The notes beneath the pieces were generated by a model that saw only the letters and a program-made list of their open reading frames with translations, searched no databases and had not been told where the DNA came from. The translations under genes and the position numbers were made by a program. Shown here in pieces: positions 1-7,826 of a stretch of 64,000 bases of DNA (its first letter is position 1; each line of letters begins with the position of its first letter). The DNA is taken from positions 124,001 through 188,000 of the forward strand of contig CALMBW010000019.1 of assembly GCA_937863385.1 (NCBI GenBank), read 5' to 3'. The DNA comes from an uncultured Actinomycetes bacterium. GTDB lineage: Bacteria; Actinomycetota; CADDZG01; WHSQ01.

Positions 1-756
1 GAGGTCGACGAACAGGTCGTCGCCAGCAACGTCGATCACCTGTTCCTCGTCTCATCGCTCGACCTCGACCTCAACCTGCGGCGGATCGAGCGGTATCTGA
101 CCCTAGCGTGGGATAGCGGAGCACAACCGGTTGTGATCCTTACCAAGTCCGATCTTCACGACAACGTCGAGCAAGCGATCGCGGATGTAAGCGAAGTGGC
201 CCCCGGTGTCGACGTGCACGCGATCAGCAGCGTGTCGGGTGACGGGTACGACGCTCTCGAGCGGTATCTCACAGGTTCCACGATCGCCGTTATGGGGTCG
301 TCCGGTGTCGGAAAGTCAACCTTGATAAACCATCTTCGAGGCGACGAGCAGATGAAAGTCGCCGACATCCGTTGGGATGGCAAGGGTCGGCACACGACGA
401 CGCATCGGGAGTTGCTGCGTCTGCCCCAAGGGGGGTGGATCATCGACACGCCGGGGATGCGGGAGCTACAGCTGTGGGATGCGTCGGAAGGCCTCGAGGC
501 AGCATTCTCAGACATCGCCCAACTCGCGACGGCGTGCAAGTTCAGCGATTGCGAACACGAAACCGAGCCCGGGTGCGCGGTGAAGCAAGCGATCCAAAAC
601 AAGGAACTAGACCCCGCCCGCTTGGAGAGTTACCGCAAACAACTCAGAGAGATGGCAGCTCTGGCTCGCAAGTTGGACAAACGCCTGGCCAACGCCGAAG
701 CGAAGAGGTGGAAACAACTGAACAAGGATGCACGCGCAAGGGCCCGGCTGCGATAG
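1..756 (+). CDS. rsgA: Ribosome small subunit-dependent GTPase A (RsgA/YjeQ), 5' end missing
   Basis: RsgA is a circularly permuted GTPase that binds the 30S subunit and assists its late maturation. The frame is open from base 1, so the N-terminal OB-fold and the true start lie before the window; 251 residues are visible. Permuted motif order is seen: the G4 motif TKSD comes first, then the P-loop GSSGVGKST, then the G3 motif DTPGM. The C-terminal zinc-binding cluster has the pattern CKFSDCEHETEPGC. A basic tail rich in Lys and Arg ends the protein. The gene faces rplA, with a perfect hairpin spanning its stop codon. Identification is secure. Confidence 0.95.
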   Translation, partial: EVDEQVVASNVDHLFLVSSLDLDLNLRRIERYLTLAWDSGAQPVVILTKSDLHDNVEQAIADVSEVAPGVDVHAISSVSGDGYDALERYLTGSTIAVMGSSGVGKSTLINHLRGDEQMKVADIRWDGKGRHTTTHRELLRLPQGGWIIDTPGMRELQLWDASEGLEAAFSDIAQLATACKFSDCEHETEPGCAVKQAIQNKELDPARLESYRKQLREMAALARKLDKRLANAEAKRWKQLNKDARARARLR

Positions 757-766
757 CCGGGCCCTT
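738..766. terminator. Perfect 12-bp hairpin between convergent rsgA and rplA
   Basis: Arms 738-749 and 755-766 are perfectly complementary with a 5-base loop, and they include the rsgA stop codon. Neither side has a good T-tract, so it may act as a bidirectional, weakly T-dependent terminator between the convergent genes. Confidence 0.6.
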
Positions 767-792
767 GGGGTTCAGGTAGACCGCTTGGAGTG

Positions 793-1518
793 CTAGCCGG
801 CGGAGGCCTCGTCCGACAGCTCTTTCGCCTTGCTGGTATCGATCCGAACTCCAGGACCCATAGTCGTGGAGAGCGACATCGACTTCAGGTACCGGCCTTT
901 GGCGGCTGCCGGCTTGGCTCGGATCACCTCGTCGACGATAGCTGCGTAGTTCTCAACTAGGTCGGCGGGATCGAACGACTTCTTGCCGATGATCAGGTGG
1001 AGGTTGCCGTTCTTGTCGGTGCGGTACTCGATCATTCCGCCTTTGATGTCACGCACGACCTTCGCTACATCCTCGGTGACCGTTCCCGACTTGGGGTTGG
1101 GCATGAGACCGCGGGGGCCGAGCACCCGTCCGAGCTTTCCGACCGTTGGCATCATGTCGGGTGTAGCAACGACTGCATCGAAGTCCAAGAACCCACCGGA
1201 TACCCGCTCGGCCAGATCGTCATCCCCGACGACGTCCGCCCCGGCGGCCTCGGCGTCCTTGGCCTTCTCGCCCTTCGCGAACACCGCAACCCTCATCGTC
1301 TTACCGGTGCCCTTGGGCAGGGTGATGGCACCGCGGACCATCTGGTCGGGCTTGCGGGGATCGACCCCCAGCCTGATGCTCAATTCGACCGTCTCGTCGA
1401 ACTTCGCGCTGGGGAACTCTTTCAGGATCTTGATGGCGTCCAGTGGCCCATACAACTTGTCGCGGTCAACGCTCTTAAGCGCCTCCGCGAAACGCTTACC
1501 GGTCTTCGGCATCTCCAT
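793..1518 (-). CDS. rplA: 50S ribosomal protein L1
   Basis: L1 binds 23S rRNA at the mobile stalk near the E site; in many bacteria it also represses its own operon by binding the mRNA. The 241-residue length is typical. The family segment [18 protein letters not shown] is present around residues 130-148, followed by the KGG(M)IEYR strand. The ATG follows a GGAG ribosome-binding site. It is downstream of rplK, in the secE-nusG-rplK-rplA order conserved across bacteria. The 91-base rplK-rplA gap is where an L1 binding site would be expected, but I did not identify one. Confidence 0.97.
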   Translation of the reverse strand: MEMPKTGKRFAEALKSVDRDKLYGPLDAIKILKEFPSAKFDETVELSIRLGVDPRKPDQMVRGAITLPKGTGKTMRVAVFAKGEKAKDAEAAGADVVGDDDLAERVSGGFLDFDAVVATPDMMPTVGKLGRVLGPRGLMPNPKSGTVTEDVAKVVRDIKGGMIEYRTDKNGNLHLIIGKKSFDPADLVENYAAIVDEVIRAKPAAAKGRYLKSMSLSTTMGPGVRIDTSKAKELSDEASAG

Positions 1519-1609
1519 CTCCTCCTCGTGGTCTGCGACGGGTTGCCCCGTCTCCCACTAACTAGGCCGGCCCTGGTGCAAGTGCGTCCAGGGTGTTGCT
1601 CTGCGACTC

Positions 1610-2041
1610 CTACTTGACGGTGATCCCCATGCTACGAGCGGTCCCTTCGATGATCTTCATCGCTGCGTCCACGTCGTTCGCGTTCAGGTCTGGCATCTTG
1701 ACCTCGGCGATCTCCCGCACCTGATCCTTGGTTACCGACCCAACCTTCGCGCTGTTGGGCGTACCCGATCCTTTGTCAAGGCCCGCCTTCTGCTTGAGAA
1801 GGACTGCCGCAGGCGGAGTCTTGGTGATGAACGAGAAGGAGCGGTCCTCGTACACCGTGATCTCCACGGGCACGACCGTCCCGGTCTGAGCTTGCGTAGC
1901 AGCGTTGTACTGCTTGCAGAACTCCATGATGTTGATGCCGGCTTGACCTAGCGCCGGGCCGACCGGAGGTGCAGGGGTGGCCTGACCGCCAACGATCTGC
2001 AACTTCAGAAGCTGCGCGACCTTCTTCTTCTTCTCTGCCAT
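1610..2041 (-). CDS. rplK: 50S ribosomal protein L11
   Basis: L11 forms part of the GTPase-associated centre and contacts elongation factors and, where present, RelA. The 143-residue length is standard. Visible family features are the N-terminal [20 protein letters not shown] segment, the central FCKQYNAAT, and the C-terminal rRNA-binding domain with [15 protein letters not shown] and the ending ARSMGITV. It lies 13 bases downstream of nusG and upstream of rplA, probably in one transcript starting before secE. Confidence 0.97.
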   Translation of the reverse strand: MAEKKKKVAQLLKLQIVGGQATPAPPVGPALGQAGINIMEFCKQYNAATQAQTGTVVPVEITVYEDRSFSFITKTPPAAVLLKQKAGLDKGSGTPNSAKVGSVTKDQVREIAEVKMPDLNANDVDAAMKIIEGTARSMGITVK

Positions 2042-2054
2042 CTCGCTACTCCTC

Positions 2055-3236
2055 CTACAGCTTCGCTACTTGATCGAATCCGAGTTCGACCGGGGTCTCC
2101 CGGCCGAAGATGTTCACGAGGACCTTCAACTTGCTCTGATCGACGTTGATCTCGGAGATGGAGCCGGTGAAGTTCGCGAAGGGGCCCGAGGTAACCCGCA
2201 CGCTTTCATTCTCTTCGAACTCGAGTCGCGGCTTGAGCTTCTTGCGCTCCTCCGGCTTGACGCCCAGGATCCGGTCGACTTCCTTCTCTGAGAGAGGCGT
2301 CGGCTTTGCGCCGGAACCAACGAACCCCGTGACCCCCGGGGTCTCACGGACGCAGCGCCATGAGTCGTCTTCGAGGTACATGCGGACGAGGAGGTAACCG
2401 GGGAAGACCTTCTTCTGAACGATCTGCTTCTTACCGGATTTGATCTCCATGACGTCTTCCATCGGGATGACTACCTCGAACACGAGATCCTCGACATTCA
2501 TCGACTGGATCCGGGACTGAAGGTTCGTCTTGACCTTGTTCTCGTAGCCTGCATAGGTGTGGACGACGTACCAAGAGCCGGGCCGCTCGTTCGGCGGGAT
2601 GATCCGCTCGTACTCATCGTCGTATCCGGCTTCCTCCACTGCTGCAGCCGCCACGGGAACTGCTGCTACCTCAACCGCATCCGAGGCATCGTCTGCCTCT
2701 GCTTGAGCTGAGGACTCCGCTTCCTCGGGCAAGGGCTCGCCATCGGTGACGTCGGCTACTTCGGGCGCAGCGAGAACGGCCGCTTCTTCGACCGCCACGG
2801 ATGCTTCGTTGGCTTCGTCGTCCGCGTCTTCATCTTCGTCTTCGGAATCGTCCGAGGAGTCATCGGAAGTGTCTTCAGAGGTGTCATCCGAGGTGTCATC
2901 CGAAGAGTCGTCATCGGCTTCCTCGTCGTCGTCGTCTGCGTGTTCGATGTTGGGAGAAAGCTCTCCGGCGAAGGCAGGTTCGACATCGGCCTCCGCGCCG
3001 GTTTCGGCGAGGACCTGGTCCAATGCCTCTTCGTCACCCTGAGGATCGGGCGCATCCAAGGGCACTTCCTCGGTCTCGTCCTGCAACAGGCTGGCGTCCG
3101 GCGTGATGGGGCCAGGCGAATCGATACCTTCTAAGCCCTCGGCGACCTCTTCCAGTTCGCCCAGCGCTTGGGGTGAGGACACCTCCGGCGAACCGGAAGC
3201 CTCACGCTCGTCAACGTCTGATGGCCTCTCGCTCAT
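2055..3236 (-). CDS. nusG: Transcription elongation/antitermination factor NusG with long acidic N-terminal extension
   Basis: NusG binds RNA polymerase and couples it to Rho or the ribosome. I place the start at 3236: the ATG overlaps the secE stop as TGATG, giving 393 residues. The NGN domain runs from about residue 218 ([14 protein letters not shown]) to about 305, and the KOW domain covers the last 50 residues ([15 protein letters not shown]). The first ~217 residues are low-complexity and strongly acidic, with tandem D/S/T/E repeats near the middle. Extensions before the NGN domain are known in actinobacterial NusG, but this one is long. The open frame extends 44 codons further upstream, inside secE, and that part is rejected as coding. 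Confidence 0.95.
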   Translation of the reverse strand: MSERPSDVDEREASGSPEVSSPQALGELEEVAEGLEGIDSPGPITPDASLLQDETEEVPLDAPDPQGDEEALDQVLAETGAEADVEPAFAGELSPNIEHADDDDEEADDDSSDDTSDDTSEDTSDDSSDDSEDEDEDADDEANEASVAVEEAAVLAAPEVADVTDGEPLPEEAESSAQAEADDASDAVEVAAVPVAAAAVEEAGYDDEYERIIPPNERPGSWYVVHTYAGYENKVKTNLQSRIQSMNVEDLVFEVVIPMEDVMEIKSGKKQIVQKKVFPGYLLVRMYLEDDSWRCVRETPGVTGFVGSGAKPTPLSEKEVDRILGVKPEERKKLKPRLEFEENESVRVTSGPFANFTGSISEINVDQSKLKVLVNIFGRETPVELGFDQVAKL

Positions 3237-3526
3237 CAGCCGGCTCCGAACAGGGCCACGATCGCCTTGGTGAAGGCGTAGTCCATGCCGAAGATGAGCG
3301 TGGTGATGACGATGACTGAGACCAGTACGACGATCGTGTAGGCAACGACCTCCTGGCGCGTTGGCCACGCCACCTTCTTCAACTCTGCGATGACTTCCTT
3401 GAAGAACTGGCGTGGCTTCGTGCGCTCGCGCTTGCCCGCGCCCGCTCCACCCGGCGGCTTGGGGGGCCCGGCGGCTTTGCGCTGCTGTTCCTGCTTGGCC
3501 ATCGCTCGTTTCGTCTGCCTGTTCAA
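3236..3526 (-). CDS. secE: Preprotein translocase subunit SecE
   Basis: SecE clamps the SecY channel in the cytoplasmic membrane. The protein has 96 residues. A basic, Pro/Gly/Lys-rich N-terminal region is followed by the conserved amphipathic helix [21 protein letters not shown] (about residues 40-60) and one C-terminal transmembrane helix ([22 protein letters not shown]). This single-helix architecture is the usual Gram-positive form. The stop codon overlaps the nusG start by one base, which suggests translational coupling. Confidence 0.96.
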   Translation of the reverse strand: MNRQTKRAMAKQEQQRKAAGPPKPPGGAGAGKRERTKPRQFFKEVIAELKKVAWPTRQEVVAYTIVVLVSVIVITTLIFGMDYAFTKAIVALFGAG

Positions 3527-3649
3527 ACCAGACCTCTCGATCTCAACCGTTTAACGCGGAATCGTCCGCCACCCCGGAGCGCGTTCGGTAAGGGTCTAGG
3601 CGCTTCAGGGGGGATTCCGGAGCGATAACTCTAGCACGCTCGTGAAATC

Positions 3650-3674
3650 GGGGGGTCTGCCCGCTCAACCCCCC
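3650..3674 (-). terminator. Possible hairpin terminator after the lipoprotein gene
   Basis: Seven-base G/C-rich arms 3650-3656 and 3668-3674 flank an 11-base loop that overlaps the stop codon at 3665. There is no clear T-tract on the minus strand. It would end the peptide/protease cassette before secE. Confidence 0.4.
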
Positions 3675-4441
3675 GGGGTTAGGCCCTCCAGAGGTTGGGG
3701 ACCAGGCGGCGGGCTCACCTCCACCTCGGAGTTCGGCTCGGATACGCCCAGACGCAAGGTTACGGATGCCCCAGTCAGTGTCCGGAGCTCCGCGGGGGCA
3801 TCATCGGCTAGTTCGGATCCCATCTCGGCTCGCACGACAACCGATATGGGGAAGCCGTTAGCATCCAGGCGCACCTCGATCTCGCCGTCTCTGACGATCC
3901 TTTGCAACGCCTCGAGGTCATCCTCAGATATATCGAAACCTTCACCCGCGATCTCGATCAGGTCTTGGGCGACGGCAACAGCGTTGATGTCGCCGGTGAT
4001 CGTCTCGGCGTCACCGTCCCTATCCACACGTGGCTCGTCAACCCACTCCGACAGGTCTAGATCCTCGAACCCCTCCTGCAAGGCAGCACTGGGCACTCCG
4101 ATCGATGACACCTGGTCCGCAGGAACCTGATAGGCGATGCCGTCGACCTCGATGAATGCCTGCTCCCCCGTCGAGATGAATCGCACGAAGCTCACTTGAT
4201 CGCCCAGTGAGCGCGTGATCTCCCAATCCGTCGATGGGAACCGGCCTTCAGCCAGCGAGAAGGGACCAGTGATGGCGAAGCCGACGGGGCCTTGCCCACC
4301 TGCTTCGATCTGGATAGACATGTCAAGCACACCGCTCCTGACGTCTCGTAGTCGATCGGCAGCATCGTCCAGAGACGATGCTTCATCGCCACCGCACGCG
4401 ACGAATACGGCACAACAGAGAACCGCGACGAGAGCTCTCAC
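3665..4441 (-). CDS. Predicted lipoprotein, LppX/LprG-like
   Basis: The 258-residue protein begins with a short lipoprotein signal whose lipobox ends VFVAC, with Cys16 the likely lipidated residue. The rest contains alternating strands, for example GPFSLAEGRFPSTDWEI and FISTGEQAFIEVDGIAYQV, that recall the LppX/LprA/LprF/LprG family, which forms a half-barrel holding a lipid. This assignment rests on remembered family shape, not a search. The GTG start overlaps the stop of the upstream secreted CxxC protein (GTGA), so it is probably co-translated with that protein and the M50 peptidase. An assembly or anchoring role for the cassette is inference only. Confidence 0.7.
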   Translation of the reverse strand: MRALVAVLCCAVFVACGGDEASSLDDAADRLRDVRSGVLDMSIQIEAGGQGPVGFAITGPFSLAEGRFPSTDWEITRSLGDQVSFVRFISTGEQAFIEVDGIAYQVPADQVSSIGVPSAALQEGFEDLDLSEWVDEPRVDRDGDAETITGDINAVAVAQDLIEIAGEGFDISEDDLEALQRIVRDGEIEVRLDANGFPISVVVRAEMGSELADDAPAELRTLTGASVTLRLGVSEPNSEVEVSPPPGPQPLEGLTPGG

Positions 4442-5163
4442 GAGGTGGGAGAGGCCTCCGGCATGGGAGATCCCTCGGCCGTAGTCGGCTCGGGACTCGG
4501 GGTTGGATCTGCGTCACTCGATGGCGAACCAGAAGGCTCTGGGTCGGTCGAAGGCTCGGCGCTCGGCGAGACGGAAGGACCCGGTTCCGGCTTGCCGGCA
4601 GGAACCAGTTCCTCGTCGAGGATGACGCGCACCTCATCCATCAGCGCGTCGAGGGCCACCAGGAATTCTTCGGGTTCGATATCGCCGTCTTCAAGGTCCT
4701 CCCACATCTCTGAGATCTCCTTGTAGATCTGCACCAGACGTTTCATCCCCTGACCTGTGAAGTGGATCGGGCCCTCCTCGACGCCGACCACGAACTGATA
4801 TGCGACAGCGAACGTTTCGCACAGCGAGCATTCATCGTTGATCGCGATCGCCACGTTCTCTGGAGCTACCGTTGTTACATCCCCCATGACCAGAACGATC
4901 TGGATCGCTACCGCAACGGTCGTGCAAGCCTCGCAGCTCGAGTAGGCCAGCGCGAGGTTGGTTTGGTCGACTATCCCGTCGGTCACTCGCACGATATCGA
5001 AGGCGAACTCGAAGAGGCTCGCTCCATCCTCCTCATTGACGACGATGGCTTCGTTATCGGCGATGTCCTCGAGATCTCCGATCTCTTGGGCATAAGCCGT
5101 AGTGGGGACGAGAAGGAGTAGCAGAGCTGCCCAGAGGGCTAGTGATCTATAGAACCTATTCAT
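4438..5163 (-). CDS. Secreted protein with three ~30-residue repeats, two carrying CxxC
   Basis: The 241-residue protein has a clear signal peptide (hydrophobic LALWAALLLLLVP, AYA cleavage site near residue 25). Three similar repeats follow: residues ~38-66, ~68-98 and ~103-130. Each starts N-x-A-[IL]-x-[VIY] and continues into an alternating strand such as FAVAYQFVV. Repeats two and three carry C77-x-x-C80 and C112-x-x-C115; the first lacks cysteines. A helical acidic stretch (residues ~135-180) and a Pro/Ser/Glu-rich tail end the protein. Its ATG overlaps the M50 peptidase stop (ATGA). I do not recognise a characterised family. Structural or disulfide/metal-binding roles on the cell surface are possible. 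Confidence 0.8.
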   Translation of the reverse strand: MNRFYRSLALWAALLLLLVPTTAYAQEIGDLEDIADNEAIVVNEEDGASLFEFAFDIVRVTDGIVDQTNLALAYSSCEACTTVAVAIQIVLVMGDVTTVAPENVAIAINDECSLCETFAVAYQFVVGVEEGPIHFTGQGMKRLVQIYKEISEMWEDLEDGDIEPEEFLVALDALMDEVRVILDEELVPAGKPEPGPSVSPSAEPSTDPEPSGSPSSDADPTPSPEPTTAEGSPMPEASPTS

Positions 5164-7004
5164 GGCGAGGCCTCCGGAGTTGGGGTCGGGGTGGGCTCTT
5201 CATCTGACGTGGGACTTGCAACGGGCTGCGGCTCTTCTTCCTCGGTGGTGTCGTCTCTGGATCCCGTGGTGGCGGGGTCATCGGAGCTCGACTCTTGCTC
5301 TTCGATACCGGGGGCGCCGTTCAACTCGGTCTCGCGTTGTTCGGTAAGCGACGGGCGACCGGAGGCCGAATCCGAGATGGCTTGAACCCCCTCCGTCAGA
5401 GTCCATCGTTCGCCAGGCTGGATGGGCCGATACTCGCCGTTCGGCCACAGGATGTACCCGGCGAAAGCGATGCACACCAGTGCCAAGGCGGCGAAACCGG
5501 TGCGGAGCACCGGACGCCCTTCGGTCATCCCCCAGGCCCCGGTTCCGATGCGCTTGAAGACCCGCGAGAACGTTATCGACATCCCGAGCAACGGCAGTAC
5601 CAAGAACACGATCTGCAACGCATCAACTGCCGCTTGTCCGTAATCGCCCTTCCGCCAAGCCTCCGTCAGCTTCCCAGACGACCGCTGGAAAGAGTCCCAA
5701 CCCGTTGCCAGGACACGCGGGGCGCTGAGAACCATCATCACGAACAAGAACAGCAGAAGCGGGATGACGATCACCACCCATAGGGTCACCACTACCCGCA
5801 CCCAGGTCTTCAGTTCAGAAACCGAGTCTTCAGTTTCGTGGCCGGGGATCAAGCTCCGCAGGGTCGGCTTCACTCGTGAGAAGAGGTCGGGCACTCCGGT
5901 GAGATCAGAGATGACGTAGTACCCGTCCATCCTCAAGAACGGGATGAAGTTGTAGATCATCAACATGTGCTGCATCAAGATCAGAACCAGCAAGGGTTCG
6001 AAACGAGTCAGCATGTACACGCCGGCGATGGCGATAGAGAAAAGACCGTTGAAATACACGCCACCGAGGTCGGTGCGCACACGTCCGCCTTTCCCCAAAC
6101 GATAGGTATCTGTAACGTCTGTGTAGAAGGCCGGCCATACGACATAGATCCCGAAGCCGATCACTCCCGGGCGCGCCCCCCCATATCGGCATGCCGCGGC
6201 GTGGCCGAATTCATGCCACAGGATCGACAAGATGAGCAGGACGTACACACCCAGGATCAACAGGGGGTTGTAGAGAAGATCACGCATCGATTGCCCGATG
6301 CCGTGGGAACTGAAGTACCAGATATCCACGGCGACCAAGCCCGCCACGAAGGCGAACATCACTGGGAACCAGAAGAGCGGCTTAAGAAGGATGGCGGCCG
6401 CGTTCACTCCCCTTTCTCCCAGCAGTTCCTTCTTGAGCTTCAAGGCGAGGAGAGGATCTGCCTTCTGCACATCCGGCGAGCTTCCATCCGGATGTGCCAG
6501 AACGCCCAGCGGTTGCAGATTGTTCTCAATGAGGTAGGCGACGTTGTCGGCGCTAACTTTGCGCCCGAAACCGTCGGTCACCTTTGCCGCTATCGCCTCG
6601 AGGTCGCGGCTGCCGTCGGCAGCTTCGGCCACGAGGTACAGCAGCTGACTGAGTTGGATCATCTGCCCGTCGTCACGACGGGCGATGTAGGGGTCTTGCT
6701 TGTACCCGGACCCCTCGTAGCGTCCGACGAGCTCGATCCCGGGCGCCAGCTTCGGCTTGCTAGCGCCGGACGCCGAGGGCGGGTTGCCCGCGGATGCCCT
6801 TTCGGCTACAGCGGTCGAGGCGGTTGCTCGGGGAGCCGCCCCGGGATTCGCTTCCCCATCCGTGAAGTCATCGGGGTTGCGCGTCACGGCCGCCGGTGTC
6901 ACTTGGGTCGGTGCGTGTTCACGACCGCGCGACACCCCATCCTGAGATCTGTCGATGACCTCGGCTCCGGGCTCAGATGGAGCTTTCATCACTGTGGTTG
7001 GCAC
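5160..7004 (-). CDS. M50-type membrane zinc metallopeptidase with PqqD-like N-terminal domain
   Basis: The 614-residue protein has a disordered N-terminus (1-85), a PqqD-like winged-helix region (~90-172, ending LIENNLQPLGVLA), then several transmembrane segments. The metal-binding motif is HEFGH at 264-268; the second M50-type motif is NFIPFLRMDGYY (~352-363). More membrane segments and a Ser/Thr/Pro/Glu-rich tail follow. PqqD-like domains bind leader peptides in many RiPP pathways. Lying just downstream of four small peptide genes, the protein is a strong candidate to recognise and cleave or process them; this is inference. The GTG start is preceded by AGGAG seven bases away. The gene is translationally coupled to the secreted CxxC protein. 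Confidence 0.85.
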   Translation of the reverse strand: MPTTVMKAPSEPGAEVIDRSQDGVSRGREHAPTQVTPAAVTRNPDDFTDGEANPGAAPRATASTAVAERASAGNPPSASGASKPKLAPGIELVGRYEGSGYKQDPYIARRDDGQMIQLSQLLYLVAEAADGSRDLEAIAAKVTDGFGRKVSADNVAYLIENNLQPLGVLAHPDGSSPDVQKADPLLALKLKKELLGERGVNAAAILLKPLFWFPVMFAFVAGLVAVDIWYFSSHGIGQSMRDLLYNPLLILGVYVLLILSILWHEFGHAAACRYGGARPGVIGFGIYVVWPAFYTDVTDTYRLGKGGRVRTDLGGVYFNGLFSIAIAGVYMLTRFEPLLVLILMQHMLMIYNFIPFLRMDGYYVISDLTGVPDLFSRVKPTLRSLIPGHETEDSVSELKTWVRVVVTLWVVIVIPLLLFLFVMMVLSAPRVLATGWDSFQRSSGKLTEAWRKGDYGQAAVDALQIVFLVLPLLGMSITFSRVFKRIGTGAWGMTEGRPVLRTGFAALALVCIAFAGYILWPNGEYRPIQPGERWTLTEGVQAISDSASGRPSLTEQRETELNGAPGIEEQESSSDDPATTGSRDDTTEEEEPQPVASPTSDEEPTPTPTPEASP

Positions 7005-7061
7005 CAGCTCCTGGTGGCCGTCCTTACGATCGTTGATCGGATCGTTCCTTTCCTATCCAGC

Positions 7062-7091
7062 AAAGAGGCGGCCCATGGGGGCCGCCTCTTT
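7062..7091 (-). terminator. Strong intrinsic terminator between peptide genes and peptidase
   Basis: Thirteen-base perfect arms (7062-7074 and 7079-7091) enclose a 4-base loop; on the minus strand the 3' arm ends CTCTTT. It separates the peptide genes from the M50 gene in the same orientation, so partial readthrough would yield much peptide mRNA and little peptidase mRNA. Confidence 0.85.
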
Positions 7092-7106
7092 GTCACAGCA
7101 TCTGGA

Positions 7107-7310
7107 TCAGGTGCTCTGGTCGATGTCGACGTCCTGTTCGGCGTTGGCATAGGCGACAGAGTTGTCAGACAGCACGTTCGCTGCAACTGCTGCGTTCACC
7201 GGGGCCGCCAGGTTCGCATTGATGAGCGCCATCTCTTCACGCTCGGGAAGTTCTTCGCCCGACTGTGCCTGAAGCTCTTCCTGAGTCAGTTCATCACGCT
7301 TCTCGGTCAT
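7107..7310 (-). CDS. Small peptide 1 of the tandem family (67 aa)
   Basis: This is the last of four tandem peptide genes. The ATG at 7310 follows AAGGAG eight bases upstream, so earlier in-frame codons are rejected. The N-terminal half is acidic and helical, with the shared block QSGEELPEREEM. The next segment is hydrophobic and Ala/Asn-rich (NAAVAANVLSD), then a variable stretch, ending DIDQST. No cysteine and no signal peptide are present. The leader-like N-terminus and neighbouring PqqD-domain peptidase suggest a ribosomally made, processed peptide. I do not recognise a named precursor family. A structural (fibre-forming) peptide is an alternative. Confidence 0.8.
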   Translation of the reverse strand: MTEKRDELTQEELQAQSGEELPEREEMALINANLAAPVNAAVAANVLSDNSVAYANAEQDVDIDQST

Positions 7311-7367
7311 CTCGAACTCCTTTCGAGTCGTCCATCCAATCAACACTGCTAACTGCTTCCTTGGTGC

Positions 7368-7592
7368 CTAGGCGGTGGGGTCGTCTCCACCGGTGCTTTG
7401 ATCGATCGCTGCGTCCTGGGTTGCATCGGCGTACGCAACTGCGTCGTCGGACAGAACGTTGGCTGCGACCGCTGCATTGATCGGGATCGCAACGTTCGCG
7501 TTCACAAGCGCCATCTCTTCACGCTCGGGAAGTTCTTCTCCCGACTGTGCCTGCAGCTCTTGCTCAGAAAGACCCTTGGTCTCTTCGGTCAT
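7368..7592 (-). CDS. Small peptide 2 of the tandem family (74 aa)
   Basis: It shares QSGEELPEREEM and INAAVAANVLSD with peptides 1 and 3. It differs by Val/Ile changes in the hydrophobic segment and an eight-residue C-terminal addition after IDQST (GGDDPTA region). The ATG at 7592 has AAGGAG upstream that overlaps the stop of peptide 3 (7603-7605), so translation of the two is likely linked. The longer in-frame reading into peptide 3 is not supported. Function unknown; probable substrate of the downstream peptidase by context. Confidence 0.8.
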   Translation of the reverse strand: MTEETKGLSEQELQAQSGEELPEREEMALVNANVAIPINAAVAANVLSDDAVAYADATQDAAIDQSTGGDDPTA

Positions 7593-7602
7593 GGCCTGCT
7601 CC

Positions 7603-7800
7603 TTAGGTGGACTGGTCGATGTCGCCGGTCTGCTCGGCGTTGGCAACCGCGGTTGCGTCGTCGGATAGAACGTTGGCTGCGACCGCTGCGTTCACCGGCG
7701 CTGCGAGATTCGCGTTGATCAGCGACATCTCCTCGCGCTCGGGCAGTTCTTCACCCGACTGTTGGTCTAGCTCTTGCTGCGTCAGATCCTTCTCGCTCAT
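7603..7800 (-). CDS. Small peptide 3 of the tandem family (65 aa)
   Basis: The ATG at 7800 is preceded by AAGGAGG, which decides the start over an in-frame ATG at 7830. The product starts MSEKDLTQQEL, contains the shared QSGEELPEREEM block and VNAAVAANVLSD, and ends DIDQST like peptide 1. Most differences among peptides 1-3 fall in the ten residues after VLSD, so that region may be the part under diversifying or specific selection. It lies between peptide 4 and peptide 2 on the same strand. Confidence 0.8.
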   Translation of the reverse strand: MSEKDLTQQELDQQSGEELPEREEMSLINANLAAPVNAAVAANVLSDDATAVANAEQTGDIDQST

Positions 7801-7826
7801 CCTCTGCCTCCTTCTCGCTGCTTCCC

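Noticed and set aside
2055-3368. Longer NusG reading starting at 3368
   Set aside because: The extra 44 codons lie inside secE and read as a His/Arg-rich shadow; the TGATG junction at 3236 sets the start.
5967-7352. Long plus-strand open frame opposite the M50 gene and peptide 1
   Set aside because: It covers the peptidase, the terminator and a peptide gene in antisense; composition is Arg/His/Gly-rich without domain features.
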